The notes below the pieces were generated by a model. It was not told where the DNA came from, did not search any database, and saw only the letters and a list, made by a program, of their open reading frames with translations. From NCBI GenBank assembly GCA_947488605.1, contig CANKZJ010000002.1:248001-312000 (forward strand): 64,000 bases of DNA, in the 5' to 3' direction. The position numbers and the translations under genes were made by a program. Shown here piece after piece: positions 18,377-26,792 of this stretch (position 1 is its first letter; each line of letters begins with the position of its first letter). This DNA comes from an uncultured Paracoccaceae bacterium (GTDB lineage: Bacteria > Pseudomonadota > Alphaproteobacteria > Rhodobacterales > Rhodobacteraceae).

Positions 18377-19681
18377 TTGCCAACACAACGGCTGGTTGGG
18401 TCAAGGATCCGAGAAAAACGTCTTGATCTGGGGTTGAAGCAGGCCGCGGTTGCGGAAACAGTCAATATATCACCGTCATATCTGAACTTAATAGAACACA
18501 ATCGTCGCAGAATCGGGGGCAAACTGATTGCCGATCTTGCGCGTGTCTTGAAGGTTGATGTCGCTTTGTTGACCGAAGGTGCCGATGTCGCGGTACTTGA
18601 TAAGATGCGCGGTGCTGCGGCCTCGCTTGATATCGACGTTGAGATTAACCGCTCCGAAGAGTTGGCCGCGCGCTATCCTGGATGGAGTGGGCTTATTGCG
18701 TCGCAAGCGCGCCGCATTGAGGCACTTGAAGAGCAGGTACGTGTTCTTACCGACCGTATGGCGTATGATCCTCAACTTTCCGGTTCGCTGCACGAGGTTA
18801 TCTCGGCAGTCAGCGCAATCCGCTCGTCCGCGTCGATCCTTGTTGGTCCTGAAGAGCTGGATCAGGATTGGCAGCGGCGGTTTCATACAAACATTCACAA
18901 CGACAGCGTCCGGCTTGCGGAAAGCAGCGAAGCGCTCATTAACTACCTTGAAGCCCCAGACGCAGCTATCGAGCATGCCAGTTCCCCGTTTGAGCAAGTC
19001 GAAACCTACCTTTCTAGCGTGGGGTTTCATTTGGCTGCGCTTGAGAGCCGCGATGCGGATCCAAGGCAAGTTGTTGTGCAGGCAGGGCTTGGAGGAGCGG
19101 CGACCAAGCTTTTGGCTGCGGTCGCCAACCGCTATGCAAGCGATGCTAAATTGCTGCCTTTGAAAGCTTTTGAGGACGCTTGCCGGACAACGGGGTATGA
19201 TCCATTGGCCCTCGCAGAGCGCTTTGAGGTGCCGATGACACCTGTGATGCGGCGTTTGGCGCAGCTGCCACCAGGCGCAGATCACCCGCCCATTGGATTG
19301 GCAACATGTGATGCAGCGGGTGCACTGACTTTCATTAAACCGGTGCCGGGTTTTTCGATTCCGCGATTTGGCGGCGCTTGCCCGTTATGGCCGCTATTTG
19401 GCGCACTAAGCCGTCCGTTCCAACCCATTCGGCTTGATGTCGTGTTGCCTGGCGCAAACCCAACGCGTCTTTTGTGCTACGCGATGGCCGAAGCAAAGGT
19501 GCCTGCAAAGTTGAATGCATCACTTGTTCTGCAAAGCACCATGATCGTCTTGCCTGACACGGCGCAAAGCGAGGGCATTCCACTTTCGGTCGGCGTATCT
19601 TGCCGGATTTGTCCGCATGCCGACTGCACCAGCAGGCGCGAGCCTGCAATGATGACAGGGCAATCTGCATCAGTGCTTTGA
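18377..19681 (+). CDS. XRE-family regulator of the ScfR/RamB type (DUF2083 domain)
   Basis: The product is about 434 residues. The N-terminal helix-turn-helix reads IREKRLDLGLKQAAVAETVNISPSYLNLIEHNRRRIGG. A coiled stretch and the long ligand-binding region follow, and the C-terminal DUF2083-type end has the cysteine motif SCRICPHADCTSRREPA. Members of this family (ScfR, RamB, MccR) sense short-chain acyl-CoA or related metabolites and control carbon-assimilation genes. TTG at 18377 is preferred over TTG at 18362 because GAGGGAT lies 8 bases upstream. It is divergent from the transporter operon and probably regulates it. Confidence 0.85.
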   Translation: MPTQRLVGSRIREKRLDLGLKQAAVAETVNISPSYLNLIEHNRRRIGGKLIADLARVLKVDVALLTEGADVAVLDKMRGAAASLDIDVEINRSEELAARYPGWSGLIASQARRIEALEEQVRVLTDRMAYDPQLSGSLHEVISAVSAIRSSASILVGPEELDQDWQRRFHTNIHNDSVRLAESSEALINYLEAPDAAIEHASSPFEQVETYLSSVGFHLAALESRDADPRQVVVQAGLGGAATKLLAAVANRYASDAKLLPLKAFEDACRTTGYDPLALAERFEVPMTPVMRRLAQLPPGADHPPIGLATCDAAGALTFIKPVPGFSIPRFGGACPLWPLFGALSRPFQPIRLDVVLPGANPTRLLCYAMAEAKVPAKLNASLVLQSTMIVLPDTAQSEGIPLSVGVSCRICPHADCTSRREPAMMTGQSASVL

Positions 19682-19758
19682 CACGTCGCGCGATTGCATT
19701 GATAGTTTAGTTGAGAAGGCCTACCGACAGGTAGAAGACGGCATTGGGAGGCGAAATA

Positions 19759-20127
19759 TTGGGCAAGCGCGTCCTGTTGATTGAAGATGAACCCAACATC
19801 ATCGAGGCATTGAGTTTTATCTTGTCGCGTGATGGCTGGACCGTGCACACCCACGAGGACGGTGCGACCGCGATGGAAAAAGTCATCGCCCTGCCGCCTG
19901 ACGTGATTATTCTGGATGTGATGCTGCCGGGGCGCAGTGGTTTTGATATTTTGCGTGATCTGCGCGGTCATGAGGTTACCAAAGCAATCCCTGTCATGAT
20001 GCTAACGGCCCGTGGGCAGGAAAAGGACCGTGACTTGGCGATCCGCTTGGGCGCGAACCACTTTATGACCAAACCATTCTCCAACTCTGATGTGCGCGAC
20101 TACGTCCGCAACCTTATGGAAGCATGA
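19759..20127 (+). CDS. Single-domain response regulator (receiver only)
   Basis: The product is about 122 residues containing only a CheY-like receiver. The acidic pocket is in VLLIEDEPN, the phosphoacceptor Asp in VIILDVMLPGRSGFDIL, the Thr in MMLTARGQEKD and the Lys in FMTKPFSNSDV. There is no output domain, so it must act through a partner. TTG at 19759 is chosen because GGGAGG sits 7 bases upstream; an ATG at 19744 overlaps that site. It is the first gene of an operon with a small membrane protein and a histidine kinase, each overlapping the next by 4 bases. Confidence 0.82.
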   Translation: MGKRVLLIEDEPNIIEALSFILSRDGWTVHTHEDGATAMEKVIALPPDVIILDVMLPGRSGFDILRDLRGHEVTKAIPVMMLTARGQEKDRDLAIRLGANHFMTKPFSNSDVRDYVRNLMEA

Positions 20128-20396
20128 GCCGCCAAAAGACACCTGTCTTCCTGCAACGGGCGAGTTACCGGCAAAGACGCTTGCGAGACGCCGCCAAACT
20201 GATGCCGGTTTTGGGGGGGATTCTGCTAGCACTGCCGATGGCGTGGTCGCATGATCCGTCAGGCGAACCTTCAAATTCTGATAGGGTTGTCTATATCTTT
20301 GGCGTCTGGATATTGTTGATCGTTCTGACCGCGATTTTTGCGAACCGCATGCGCGCTGATCCCGTGGACGCCGCTGAGGACGCGCCGCCACAATGA
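20124..20396 (+). CDS. Small membrane protein of a two-component operon
   Basis: The product is 90 residues. A basic N-terminus (QRASYRQRRLRDAAKL) is followed by two hydrophobic helices around residues 27-41 and 57-73 and a short acidic tail. No family recognised. It overlaps the response regulator upstream and the kinase downstream by 4 bases each (ATGA), so it is made in step with both. Its position suggests an accessory to the SSF-type kinase, for example a membrane partner, but nothing in the sequence proves that. Confidence 0.7.
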   Translation: MSRQKTPVFLQRASYRQRRLRDAAKLMPVLGGILLALPMAWSHDPSGEPSNSDRVVYIFGVWILLIVLTAIFANRMRADPVDAAEDAPPQ

Positions 20397-23089
20397 TGTC
20401 CTTCAATGTCTTGATTGTTGTCGCATTAGCCTACGTGACGCTGTTGTTTCTGGTGGCATTCTGGGCGGACCGACGCGCGAGAGAAGGTGACGCGAATTGG
20501 CTCTCGTCACCTTGGATTTATACGCTTTCGTTGAGCATCTATTGTACAGGTTGGACGTTCTATGGCGCGGTAGGGTATGCGGCACGTTCGGGATTAGAGT
20601 TTGTTACGATCTATCTTGGCCCAACGCTTGTGATGGTAGGGTGGTGGTGGGTCTTGCGCCGCTTGGTGCGGATTGGTCGTGCGCAACGGATCACATCCAT
20701 TGCTGATCTGATCTCGTCGCGGTTTGGCAAATCCACACAGTTGGGCATGATCGTGACGGTGATCTCTGTCATCGCCGCAACGCCATATATTGCGTTGCAG
20801 CTACAGTCCGTCACGCTTTCATTTGCGGTTTTTGCAGAACTGGAAGGCGCATCATGGGGTGACGCGGACTTTAACGTGACGGCGATGTGGACTGCCGTCG
20901 GGCTAGCGATCTTTACGGTGATCTTTGGTACGCGCAATCTGGATGCAAATGAACGTCACCACGGTGTCGTCATGGCCGTCGCGATCGAGGCCGTGGTGAA
21001 GCTGTTAGCGCTTGTGGCGGTTGGTGTTTTTGTTGTTTGGGGTATTGCCGGCGGTCCCGATCAAATGCTCGACCGGATTGATAGCTCGGAAATTGTGTTG
21101 TGGAACCAAGACAGTGGTCGCTGGATCAGCCTCATTTTTCTGTCTGCTGCTGCCTTCCTTTGTTTGCCCCGCATGTTTCAGGTTTTGGTCGTTGAGAACG
21201 CCGACGAACGGCATCTGCATGTCGCAAGCTGGGCCTTTCCACTTTACCTTTTCATCATGAGCCTTTTCGTGGTTCCCATCGCCGTCATCGGTTTGGACCT
21301 GTTACCGACAGGCAGCAATCCAGACCTGTTTGTCTTGACGTTGCCTTTGAATGAAGGGCAGGGCGGATTGGCAGTCTTATCGTTCCTTGGCGGGTTCTCA
21401 TCGGCGACCTCGATGGTGATTGTCGCGACCATTGCTCTTGCGACAATGGTATCAAACCACATCGTTGTGCCAATCTGGCTGCGGCGGCATACAAGCCAGC
21501 AGGCCGTTATGTCAGGCGATGTGCGCCGCGTGATCTTGTTATCACGACGTTTGACCGTCGCTGGTATTCTGGCGCTGGGCTTTCTTTATTACCGCATGTC
21601 CGGCGGTGGCACGGCGCTCGCTGCGATTGGCCTGATCTCCTTCACAGGGTCTGTGCAGATTTTGCCGGCTTTGATCGGCGGCATCTTTTGGCGAGGTGCG
21701 ACCGCGATTGGTGCAGGCGCCGGGTTGGTCACTGGATTGACTGTCTGGATGTGGACCTTGTTCTTACCCAGTTTTGGAACGGATGCGTTTATCGGCCAAG
21801 AGATCATGGATCACGGTGTCTACGGCTTGACATGGCTTCGCCCGCAAGCGTTGTTTGGCATTACAAGTCTTGATCCTCTGGTGCACGGCATCTTGTGGTC
21901 AATGCTGCTAAACGCGGGCATGTTTATCATTTGTTCGTTGATAACGTTCCCAACACCTTTGGAACGGTTGCAGGGGGCACAATTTGTCAACGTGTTTGAC
22001 CATTCCAATGCAACATCTGCTTGGACTGCGGCAGGAACAGGTGCCGAAGACCTCTTGATCATGTCGCAGCGCATCTTGGGCGGCATTGAGGCGCAAGCGT
22101 TGTTCGAACAAGAGACACTGCGGCAAGGAAAAATCGGCTACCTTCCCGAGGTCACACCGGAATTTATTGAAAGGCTTGAACGTGAACTTGCAGGGTCCGT
22201 TGGTGCAGCGACCGCACATGCGATGATTGGCCAATTGATTGGCGGTAGCAATGTGTCCGTTGAAGATTTGATTGCAGTTGCAGATGAGGCCGCGCAAATC
22301 CTAGAATACTCCAACCGGCTTGAGGAAAAATCAGAGGAACAAGAGCGCACCGCGCGCGCCTTGCGATCCGCCAATGACAAGCTGACGGCGTTGTCGATTC
22401 AAAAGGACGCATTCCTTAGCCAAATCAGCCATGAACTGCGCACGCCAATGACTTCGATCCGTTCGTTTTCGGATATTCTGCGAGAAGGCGCTATGGAAGA
22501 TGATGAACAGCAGCGATACGCGGCCATAATCAACGCCGAGGCCGTGCGTTTGACGCGCTTGCTGGATGATTTGCTTGATCTGTCAGTGCTGGAAAACGGT
22601 CAAGTGGTCTTGCACGAACAAACGGGCAATCTGTCTGATCTGCTAGATCGATCGGTCGCGGCAGCCGGTCTTCACGATGGTGTTTTGTCGGTCGTCAGGA
22701 CGCCATCCGCAGAAAATCTGGTGTTGACCGCTGATCTTGATCGATTGGCGCAGGTGTTCATCAATGTCATCTCGAATGCGCGTAAGTATTGTGACGCAGA
22801 TAACCCAGAACTTACCATTCGATTGCACCGGATCGCGAAAGACTATGTGATTGATTTCACTGATAATGGCAGCGGTATTGCCGTTGAAAACCAAGAGCTT
22901 ATTTTTGAGAAGTTTTCCCGTGTGAGCGACGAATCCAAAGCTGGTGGCGCGGGGCTGGGCCTCGCGATTTGCCGCGAAATCATGCAGCGGCTGGGTGGTG
23001 ATATTTCATATGTCACTGATAACACAGGCACTGCATTCCGCGTGACACTTCCGTTCACGGCGGTGGTGGCGACGTTAGAGGAAACGTAA
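20393..23089 (+). CDS. Hybrid sensor: sodium:solute symporter (SSF)-like domain fused to histidine kinase
   Basis: The product is 898 residues. Residues 1 to about 500 form an SSF-type membrane domain with some 12-13 helices (WIYTLSLSIYCTGWTFYGAVGYAARSG, LISFTGSVQILPALIGGIFW). A coiled linker follows. Near residue 680 comes the HisKA box FLSQISHELRTPMTSIRSFSD with the phosphorylated His, then the HATPase domain with NVISNARKYCDAD, FTDNGSGIA and GAGLGLAICREIMQRLGG. Such CbrA-like kinases couple transport or sensing of a solute to phosphorylation. The single-domain regulator two genes upstream is the evident partner. A possible role is carbon-source sensing; the solute is unknown. Confidence 0.9.
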   Translation: MMSFNVLIVVALAYVTLLFLVAFWADRRAREGDANWLSSPWIYTLSLSIYCTGWTFYGAVGYAARSGLEFVTIYLGPTLVMVGWWWVLRRLVRIGRAQRITSIADLISSRFGKSTQLGMIVTVISVIAATPYIALQLQSVTLSFAVFAELEGASWGDADFNVTAMWTAVGLAIFTVIFGTRNLDANERHHGVVMAVAIEAVVKLLALVAVGVFVVWGIAGGPDQMLDRIDSSEIVLWNQDSGRWISLIFLSAAAFLCLPRMFQVLVVENADERHLHVASWAFPLYLFIMSLFVVPIAVIGLDLLPTGSNPDLFVLTLPLNEGQGGLAVLSFLGGFSSATSMVIVATIALATMVSNHIVVPIWLRRHTSQQAVMSGDVRRVILLSRRLTVAGILALGFLYYRMSGGGTALAAIGLISFTGSVQILPALIGGIFWRGATAIGAGAGLVTGLTVWMWTLFLPSFGTDAFIGQEIMDHGVYGLTWLRPQALFGITSLDPLVHGILWSMLLNAGMFIICSLITFPTPLERLQGAQFVNVFDHSNATSAWTAAGTGAEDLLIMSQRILGGIEAQALFEQETLRQGKIGYLPEVTPEFIERLERELAGSVGAATAHAMIGQLIGGSNVSVEDLIAVADEAAQILEYSNRLEEKSEEQERTARALRSANDKLTALSIQKDAFLSQISHELRTPMTSIRSFSDILREGAMEDDEQQRYAAIINAEAVRLTRLLDDLLDLSVLENGQVVLHEQTGNLSDLLDRSVAAAGLHDGVLSVVRTPSAENLVLTADLDRLAQVFINVISNARKYCDADNPELTIRLHRIAKDYVIDFTDNGSGIAVENQELIFEKFSRVSDESKAGGAGLGLAICREIMQRLGGDISYVTDNTGTAFRVTLPFTAVVATLEET

Positions 23090-23132
23090 CCTTTCTTGTC
23101 ATAAGGTACGGTGAAGCATTTTTGGCAGGCCC

Positions 23133-24194
23133 ATGACCGAACGTTCACATGCGACATTACTGCGACGGATGACACGTTCGCATGAAAAAGAGGTCGTGGA
23201 AAACCCGCTGACATCTTCGCGTGCTGTACGGCTGGCACTGACAAAGGCCGCGAATGACACGGTTGGTTTGGCGATTACTGTATCCGGCATCGCAGAGGAA
23301 GTGACTGTACTTGATGATGTTTTAGGGTCTTTGTCCGAAGATCTTATGCTTGTTGAACTGAAACGCCACGGCAGCCTTGCTGGCCTTATTGCTATCGATA
23401 TGCAGCTGCGCTCTGCCGTTTTGGAGATGGAAACCATTGGTGCAACTGTGGGCGCGATCGCAGATCCGCGTCCTCCAACGCGCGCTGACAAGGTGATGTG
23501 TGATCCGTTTATCGCCGCATTCCTGATGGCATTCCCGACATCGGTCAAAGGGACACCATTTGAAGGATGGGGGGACGATGTTGCTGTTGGGGAGCAATTT
23601 GAAGGCACGCGTTCCGCCGGTTTGGTGCTGGATGATCGCGATTACCGCGTGGTGCGCATGAGCGTAGATCTCGGCGTTGCGGATCGCCAAGGTTTGCTGG
23701 TCATGGCATTGCCGTTGGCCGACCAAAAGAACGTCGTCGACCCGGAACCTTTGCCGAAAGTCGATTGGAAAACCGCATTTGATGAGGTGGTGTTGAGCGC
23801 GCCAGCAAGTCTTGACGCTGTTTTGCACCGTTTTCACATTTCATTGGCACAGGCGAATACGCTGAAGGTCGGAACGCTGTTGCCGTTGACAGGGTGTTCT
23901 GTGAATTCGGTGCGCCTGATTGCGCCGAACGGACAAGATGCAGGTCAAGCAAAGCTGGGCCAAGTTGGCGGTAAGAGGGCCGTGCGACTGCAATCGGCCC
24001 CATTGCCGGAACTGCAAGAGTTGCCCTCTGCGGCACTGCATCCAAGTGTACGACCAGCGCTGTCAGAAATCCTGCCACAAGACATGAGCGCCACGCTCTC
24101 TGCGGAGAAGATCAACTTACCCTTGCAAGACGGCTTGGATCAAGTCGAACACGCAACGGTGCTTGCACCGGAAGCGGCTTTGGATAATGTTTAG
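23133..24194 (+). CDS. FliM/FliN-family (SpoA domain) protein, possible flagellar motor switch component
   Basis: The product is 353 residues. The C-terminal third resembles the SpoA/FliN surface-presentation domain: SLDAVLHRFHISLAQANTLKVGTLLPLTG, then SVNSVRLIAPNGQDAGQAKLGQVGGKRAVRL. The N-terminal part has a CheC-like flavour (LMLVELKRHGSLAGLIAIDMQLRSAVLEM). In flagellar motors this domain builds the C-ring. No other flagellar gene is near, so it is an orphan copy, as seen in several Rhodobacteraceae. It could also be a non-flagellar member. It follows the kinase by 43 bases and converges on the DUF442 gene. Confidence 0.65.
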   Translation: MTERSHATLLRRMTRSHEKEVVENPLTSSRAVRLALTKAANDTVGLAITVSGIAEEVTVLDDVLGSLSEDLMLVELKRHGSLAGLIAIDMQLRSAVLEMETIGATVGAIADPRPPTRADKVMCDPFIAAFLMAFPTSVKGTPFEGWGDDVAVGEQFEGTRSAGLVLDDRDYRVVRMSVDLGVADRQGLLVMALPLADQKNVVDPEPLPKVDWKTAFDEVVLSAPASLDAVLHRFHISLAQANTLKVGTLLPLTGCSVNSVRLIAPNGQDAGQAKLGQVGGKRAVRLQSAPLPELQELPSAALHPSVRPALSEILPQDMSATLSAEKINLPLQDGLDQVEHATVLAPEAALDNV

Positions 24195-24204
24195 GATGTG
24201 TTGA

Positions 24205-24630
24205 TCAGTCGCCTGCAAGCGCGTTGAGCTGCGGGCGCATACCGCCTAAATCATAGCCTGCATTTGTCGTTGCTGCGATGATATCATCAGCTGACATTTC
24301 TTTTGCCTGCCCCAGCGCCCAAACGATCGATGACCGCGTCCCAGAGGCGCAATATGCCAAAACAGGGCCTTGCGACTGATCAAGTGCGGCTTTCTGCGCC
24401 TCAATCATTTCAACATTCAAACCATGATGTGTGACGGGAATGACTACAAATTGCAGGCCGGCATCTTTTGCAGCTGCTTCAATCACACTTGCGGCGTGGC
24501 TGGGCGGGATTTCCATATCTGGTCGGTTGCAAATGATTGTCGTGAACCCAGCCTCTTGAATCGCGGGAATGTCTTCAATGCCGATTTGTGGTGAAACGGC
24601 GTAACGCGGGCTGAGCTGACGAATATCCAT
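24205..24630 (-). CDS. TIGR01244/DUF442 (BLH-like) phosphatase or sulfur transferase
   Basis: The product is 141 residues with a tyrosine-phosphatase-like fold. The nucleophile loop is AYCASGTRS, Cys93 or 94 with the following Arg, and FTTIICNRPDMEIPP and VVIPVTHHGLN are family landmarks. In Rhizobiales and Rhodobacterales this domain travels with persulfide and H2S detoxification genes (the bigR/blh operon) and is suggested to handle sulfane sulfur. It is the last gene of a minus-strand set with two YeeE-like permeases and an MBL dioxygenase. The ATG at 24630 matches the family start; the 204-codon frame upstream overlaps the neighbouring gene. Confidence 0.85.
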   Translation of the reverse strand: MDIRQLSPRYAVSPQIGIEDIPAIQEAGFTTIICNRPDMEIPPSHAASVIEAAAKDAGLQFVVIPVTHHGLNVEMIEAQKAALDQSQGPVLAYCASGTRSSIVWALGQAKEMSADDIIAATTNAGYDLGGMRPQLNALAGD

Positions 24631-24640
24631 AAACGTGTTC

Positions 24641-25072
24641 TTAAACGCTGATTGCTTGTTGGTCCAGACGTGCGCGGATTGGTGGTGCCGCGAGCATACC
24701 GGCAGCCATTGCGACAACAAACAGCGCGCCGCCAAAACCACCAAAGCTGAGCGACGCAATAGCAGGTCCGGGGCAGAGCCCCGAAAGCCCCCAACCCATG
24801 CCAAAGAGTGTCGATCCAAGCACCAGGTTCAGCCCTAACTTTGGATCGGAAGGTGCTGGGAACGCGTCAGCCAGCACTGGCTTTCGCCCAAGGGTGTAGC
24901 GCCATGCAAGGGCCATTGGCATGATCGCGCCCCCCATGACAAAGGCCAAGGTTGGGTCCCAATTGCCAAAGACATCCAGCCAACCTTGCACCTTTGTTGT
25001 ATCAGTCATACCCGACACCAGCAGGCCAAGACCAAAAAGCCCACCCACAAGGAAAGAAATCAAAACACGCAT
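24641..25072 (-). CDS. DUF6691/YeeE-like membrane protein (C-terminal half type)
   Basis: The product is about 143 residues with four hydrophobic helices. Helix 1 begins MRVLISFLVGGLFGLGLLVSGMTD, and the signature Cys occurs in GWGLSGLCPGPAIASLSFGG, equivalent to the second half of a YeeE/YedE thiosulfate channel. Together with the preceding gene it probably forms one sulfur-compound permease split over two polypeptides. The start overlaps the preceding stop by one base (TGATG), so the two are translationally coupled. Confidence 0.85.
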   Translation of the reverse strand: MRVLISFLVGGLFGLGLLVSGMTDTTKVQGWLDVFGNWDPTLAFVMGGAIMPMALAWRYTLGRKPVLADAFPAPSDPKLGLNLVLGSTLFGMGWGLSGLCPGPAIASLSFGGFGGALFVVAMAAGMLAAPPIRARLDQQAISV

Positions 25073-25497
25073 CAGATCACCCCCAAAACATGTTTGAACA
25101 GCACGACCGTTAGACCGCCCGCCCCAATGTAGAAAACGGTTGCGACGATGCCGCGCAACGACAGCCGAGAGATGCCGCAAACGCCGTGTCCGGATGTGCA
25201 TCCATTCGCCAACCGTGTGCCGACACCAACGAGCAGTCCTGCGATGATGATGACGGCCCAATTGCCGGTCAGATGCGTCGCGCTCCCACCAATAACTATG
25301 GTGGCAATTGCGGGCGCCAAAACCAAACCGATGATGAGTGCTGCACGCTCCATCCAGTCATGACGTCCGCTCCCGTCAACCAGCCCGCCAATGATGCCCG
25401 ACGCCCCCATGATGCGCCCGTTTACCAGCAGGAATATGGCCGCAGCCGTTCCGATGAGCACGCCACCGGCGAGCCCCATAATCCAATCTAATGGCAT
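25072..25497 (-). CDS. YeeE/YedE family membrane protein (N-terminal half type)
   Basis: The product is 141 residues with four helices. The YeeE signature is in GTRLANGCTSGHGVCGISRLSLRG, with the conserved Cys residues proposed to relay thiosulfate or sulfide. Paired with the downstream half-protein it fits a split thiosulfate/sulfur importer. It lies between the MBL enzyme and the second permease half in the SqrR-associated operon. Confidence 0.88.
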   Translation of the reverse strand: MPLDWIMGLAGGVLIGTAAAIFLLVNGRIMGASGIIGGLVDGSGRHDWMERAALIIGLVLAPAIATIVIGGSATHLTGNWAVIIIAGLLVGVGTRLANGCTSGHGVCGISRLSLRGIVATVFYIGAGGLTVVLFKHVLGVI

Positions 25498-25524
25498 GGT
25501 CGTGTTCCATTCGTTTTGATGTTG

Positions 25525-26388
25525 TTAAAGCGTGTTGATCGGGACCTTAAAGTACCTTTTCCCGTTATCTTCGGGTTCCGGCATATGGCCAGCACGCATG
25601 TTGGTTTGAAGCGATGGCAGGATCAGCCGTGGCATGCCAAGGTTTGCGTCACGCGCCTCGCGCATTGCTACGAAGTCCTCCATCGGGCGGCCTTCGCCGA
25701 TGTGTACGTTCAGGGCCTTTTGTTCGCCGACAGTGGTTTCCCAAGCAAATTCATCGCGACCCGGCGCCTTGTAGTCGTGACCCACAAAGATGCGTGTGTC
25801 TTCTGGCAAAGCGAGGATTTTCTGGATTGAACTGTAGAGGTCCTCGGCGGATCCGCCGGGGAAATCGCAACGTGCGGTGCCAAAGTCCGGCATGAAAAGT
25901 GTGTCGCCGACAAATGCTGCGTTCCCAATGACATACGTCAGGCAAGCAGGCGTGTGACCGGGTGTATGCATGACATCTGCCCGCATTTGGCCAATGTGAA
26001 AGCTGTCACCATCCTTAAACAAGGCATCAAATTGCGAGCCGTCGCGCTGGAATGCGGTACCTTCGTTGAAGACCTTTCCAAAGGTATCTTGAATGACGGT
26101 TATATTTGAACCGATCCCGATTTTGCCGCCTAGATGTTCTTGTAAATAGGGGGCAGCAGACAGGTGGTCGGCGTGCACGTGGCTTTCCAAAATCCAAGCA
26201 ACCTGTAGATGTTCTTGCTTGATCCAAGCGATGATGTCGTCGGCAGATTTCGTATCTGTCCGCCCTGACGCTTGGTCATAATCCAAAACGCTGTCAATGA
26301 TCGCGCAGGTCCGGCCTTGTGGTTCACGTGCCACATAAGAGACTGTATTTGTCGCTTCGTCGAAGAAAGCTTTCACATCAGGTGTCAT
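25525..26388 (-). CDS. MBL-fold hydrolase, persulfide dioxygenase/Blh-like
   Basis: The product is 287 residues. It has a metallo-beta-lactamase core with the metal motif ESHVHADHLSAAPYLQ and later His in MHTPGHTPACL and FVGHDYKAPGRDE. The arrangement matches ETHE1-like persulfide dioxygenases and the Blh proteins next to BigR. These oxidise glutathione persulfide to sulfite in sulfide detoxification. It is the first gene of the minus-strand operon, directly behind the palindromic operator of the divergent SqrR-type gene. Confidence 0.88.
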   Translation of the reverse strand: MTPDVKAFFDEATNTVSYVAREPQGRTCAIIDSVLDYDQASGRTDTKSADDIIAWIKQEHLQVAWILESHVHADHLSAAPYLQEHLGGKIGIGSNITVIQDTFGKVFNEGTAFQRDGSQFDALFKDGDSFHIGQMRADVMHTPGHTPACLTYVIGNAAFVGDTLFMPDFGTARCDFPGGSAEDLYSSIQKILALPEDTRIFVGHDYKAPGRDEFAWETTVGEQKALNVHIGEGRPMEDFVAMREARDANLGMPRLILPSLQTNMRAGHMPEPEDNGKRYFKVPINTL

Positions 26389-26428
26389 ATCGAATCTCCT
26401 TCTTGTAGTAGAGATAACGTATTTTCAT

Positions 26429-26450
26429 TACATTTCAATATTGAAATGTA
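26429..26450. promoter_or_regulatory. 22-bp perfect palindrome, predicted SqrR/BigR operator
   Basis: TACATTTCAAT at 26429-26439 is the exact inverse of ATTGAAATGTA at 26440-26450. It sits between the divergent MBL operon and the persulfide-sensing repressor gene, close to both starts. BigR/SqrR repressors bind A+T-rich palindromes in this position, so autoregulation plus control of the sulfur operon is the straightforward reading. Confidence 0.8.
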
Positions 26451-26474
26451 TAAATGAAGAGGATAAAAGGTCTC

Positions 26475-26792
26475 ATGCAAAATGCGATCCAAACAATGGC
26501 TGACCCAATGGAGGCCGCAGCGGCAGAGGCGGCAGAGGTCCTTAAATCGCTGTCCAACCCAGGCCGATTGCGCATTCTTTGTGCATTAGTGCCCGGTGAT
26601 CTGACCGTCGGTGAGTTAGAGCAAACTATTGGTGCGTCCCAGTCTTACGTGTCCGGTCAACTATTACGGCTACGCAACGAAGGCCTTGTCGCATGTGAAC
26701 GCAATGGTCGCAGCATGCGCTACCGTCTCGCCGATCCGCGCGTGCGCCCATTATTAGAGCGGATCTACGAACTGTTTTGTCCAGAGGAATAA
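26475..26792 (+). CDS. sqrR: ArsR-family persulfide-sensing repressor, SqrR/BigR type
   Basis: The product is about 105 residues. The winged helix is visible in LKSLSNPGRLRILCALVPGDLTVGELEQTIG and the recognition helix ASQSYVSGQLLRLRNEGLV. The two redox cysteines of SqrR/BigR are present in RILCAL and ELFCPEE, 66 residues apart as in SqrR, where they form a tetrasulfide bridge on exposure to reactive sulfur. An additional Cys lies in the wing region. The ATG at 26475 follows AAAAGG; an ATG at 26454 with seven extra residues is possible. It overlaps the acyl-CoA dehydrogenase gene by 28 bases at the 3' end. Confidence 0.88.
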   Translation: MQNAIQTMADPMEAAAAEAAEVLKSLSNPGRLRILCALVPGDLTVGELEQTIGASQSYVSGQLLRLRNEGLVACERNGRSMRYRLADPRVRPLLERIYELFCPEE

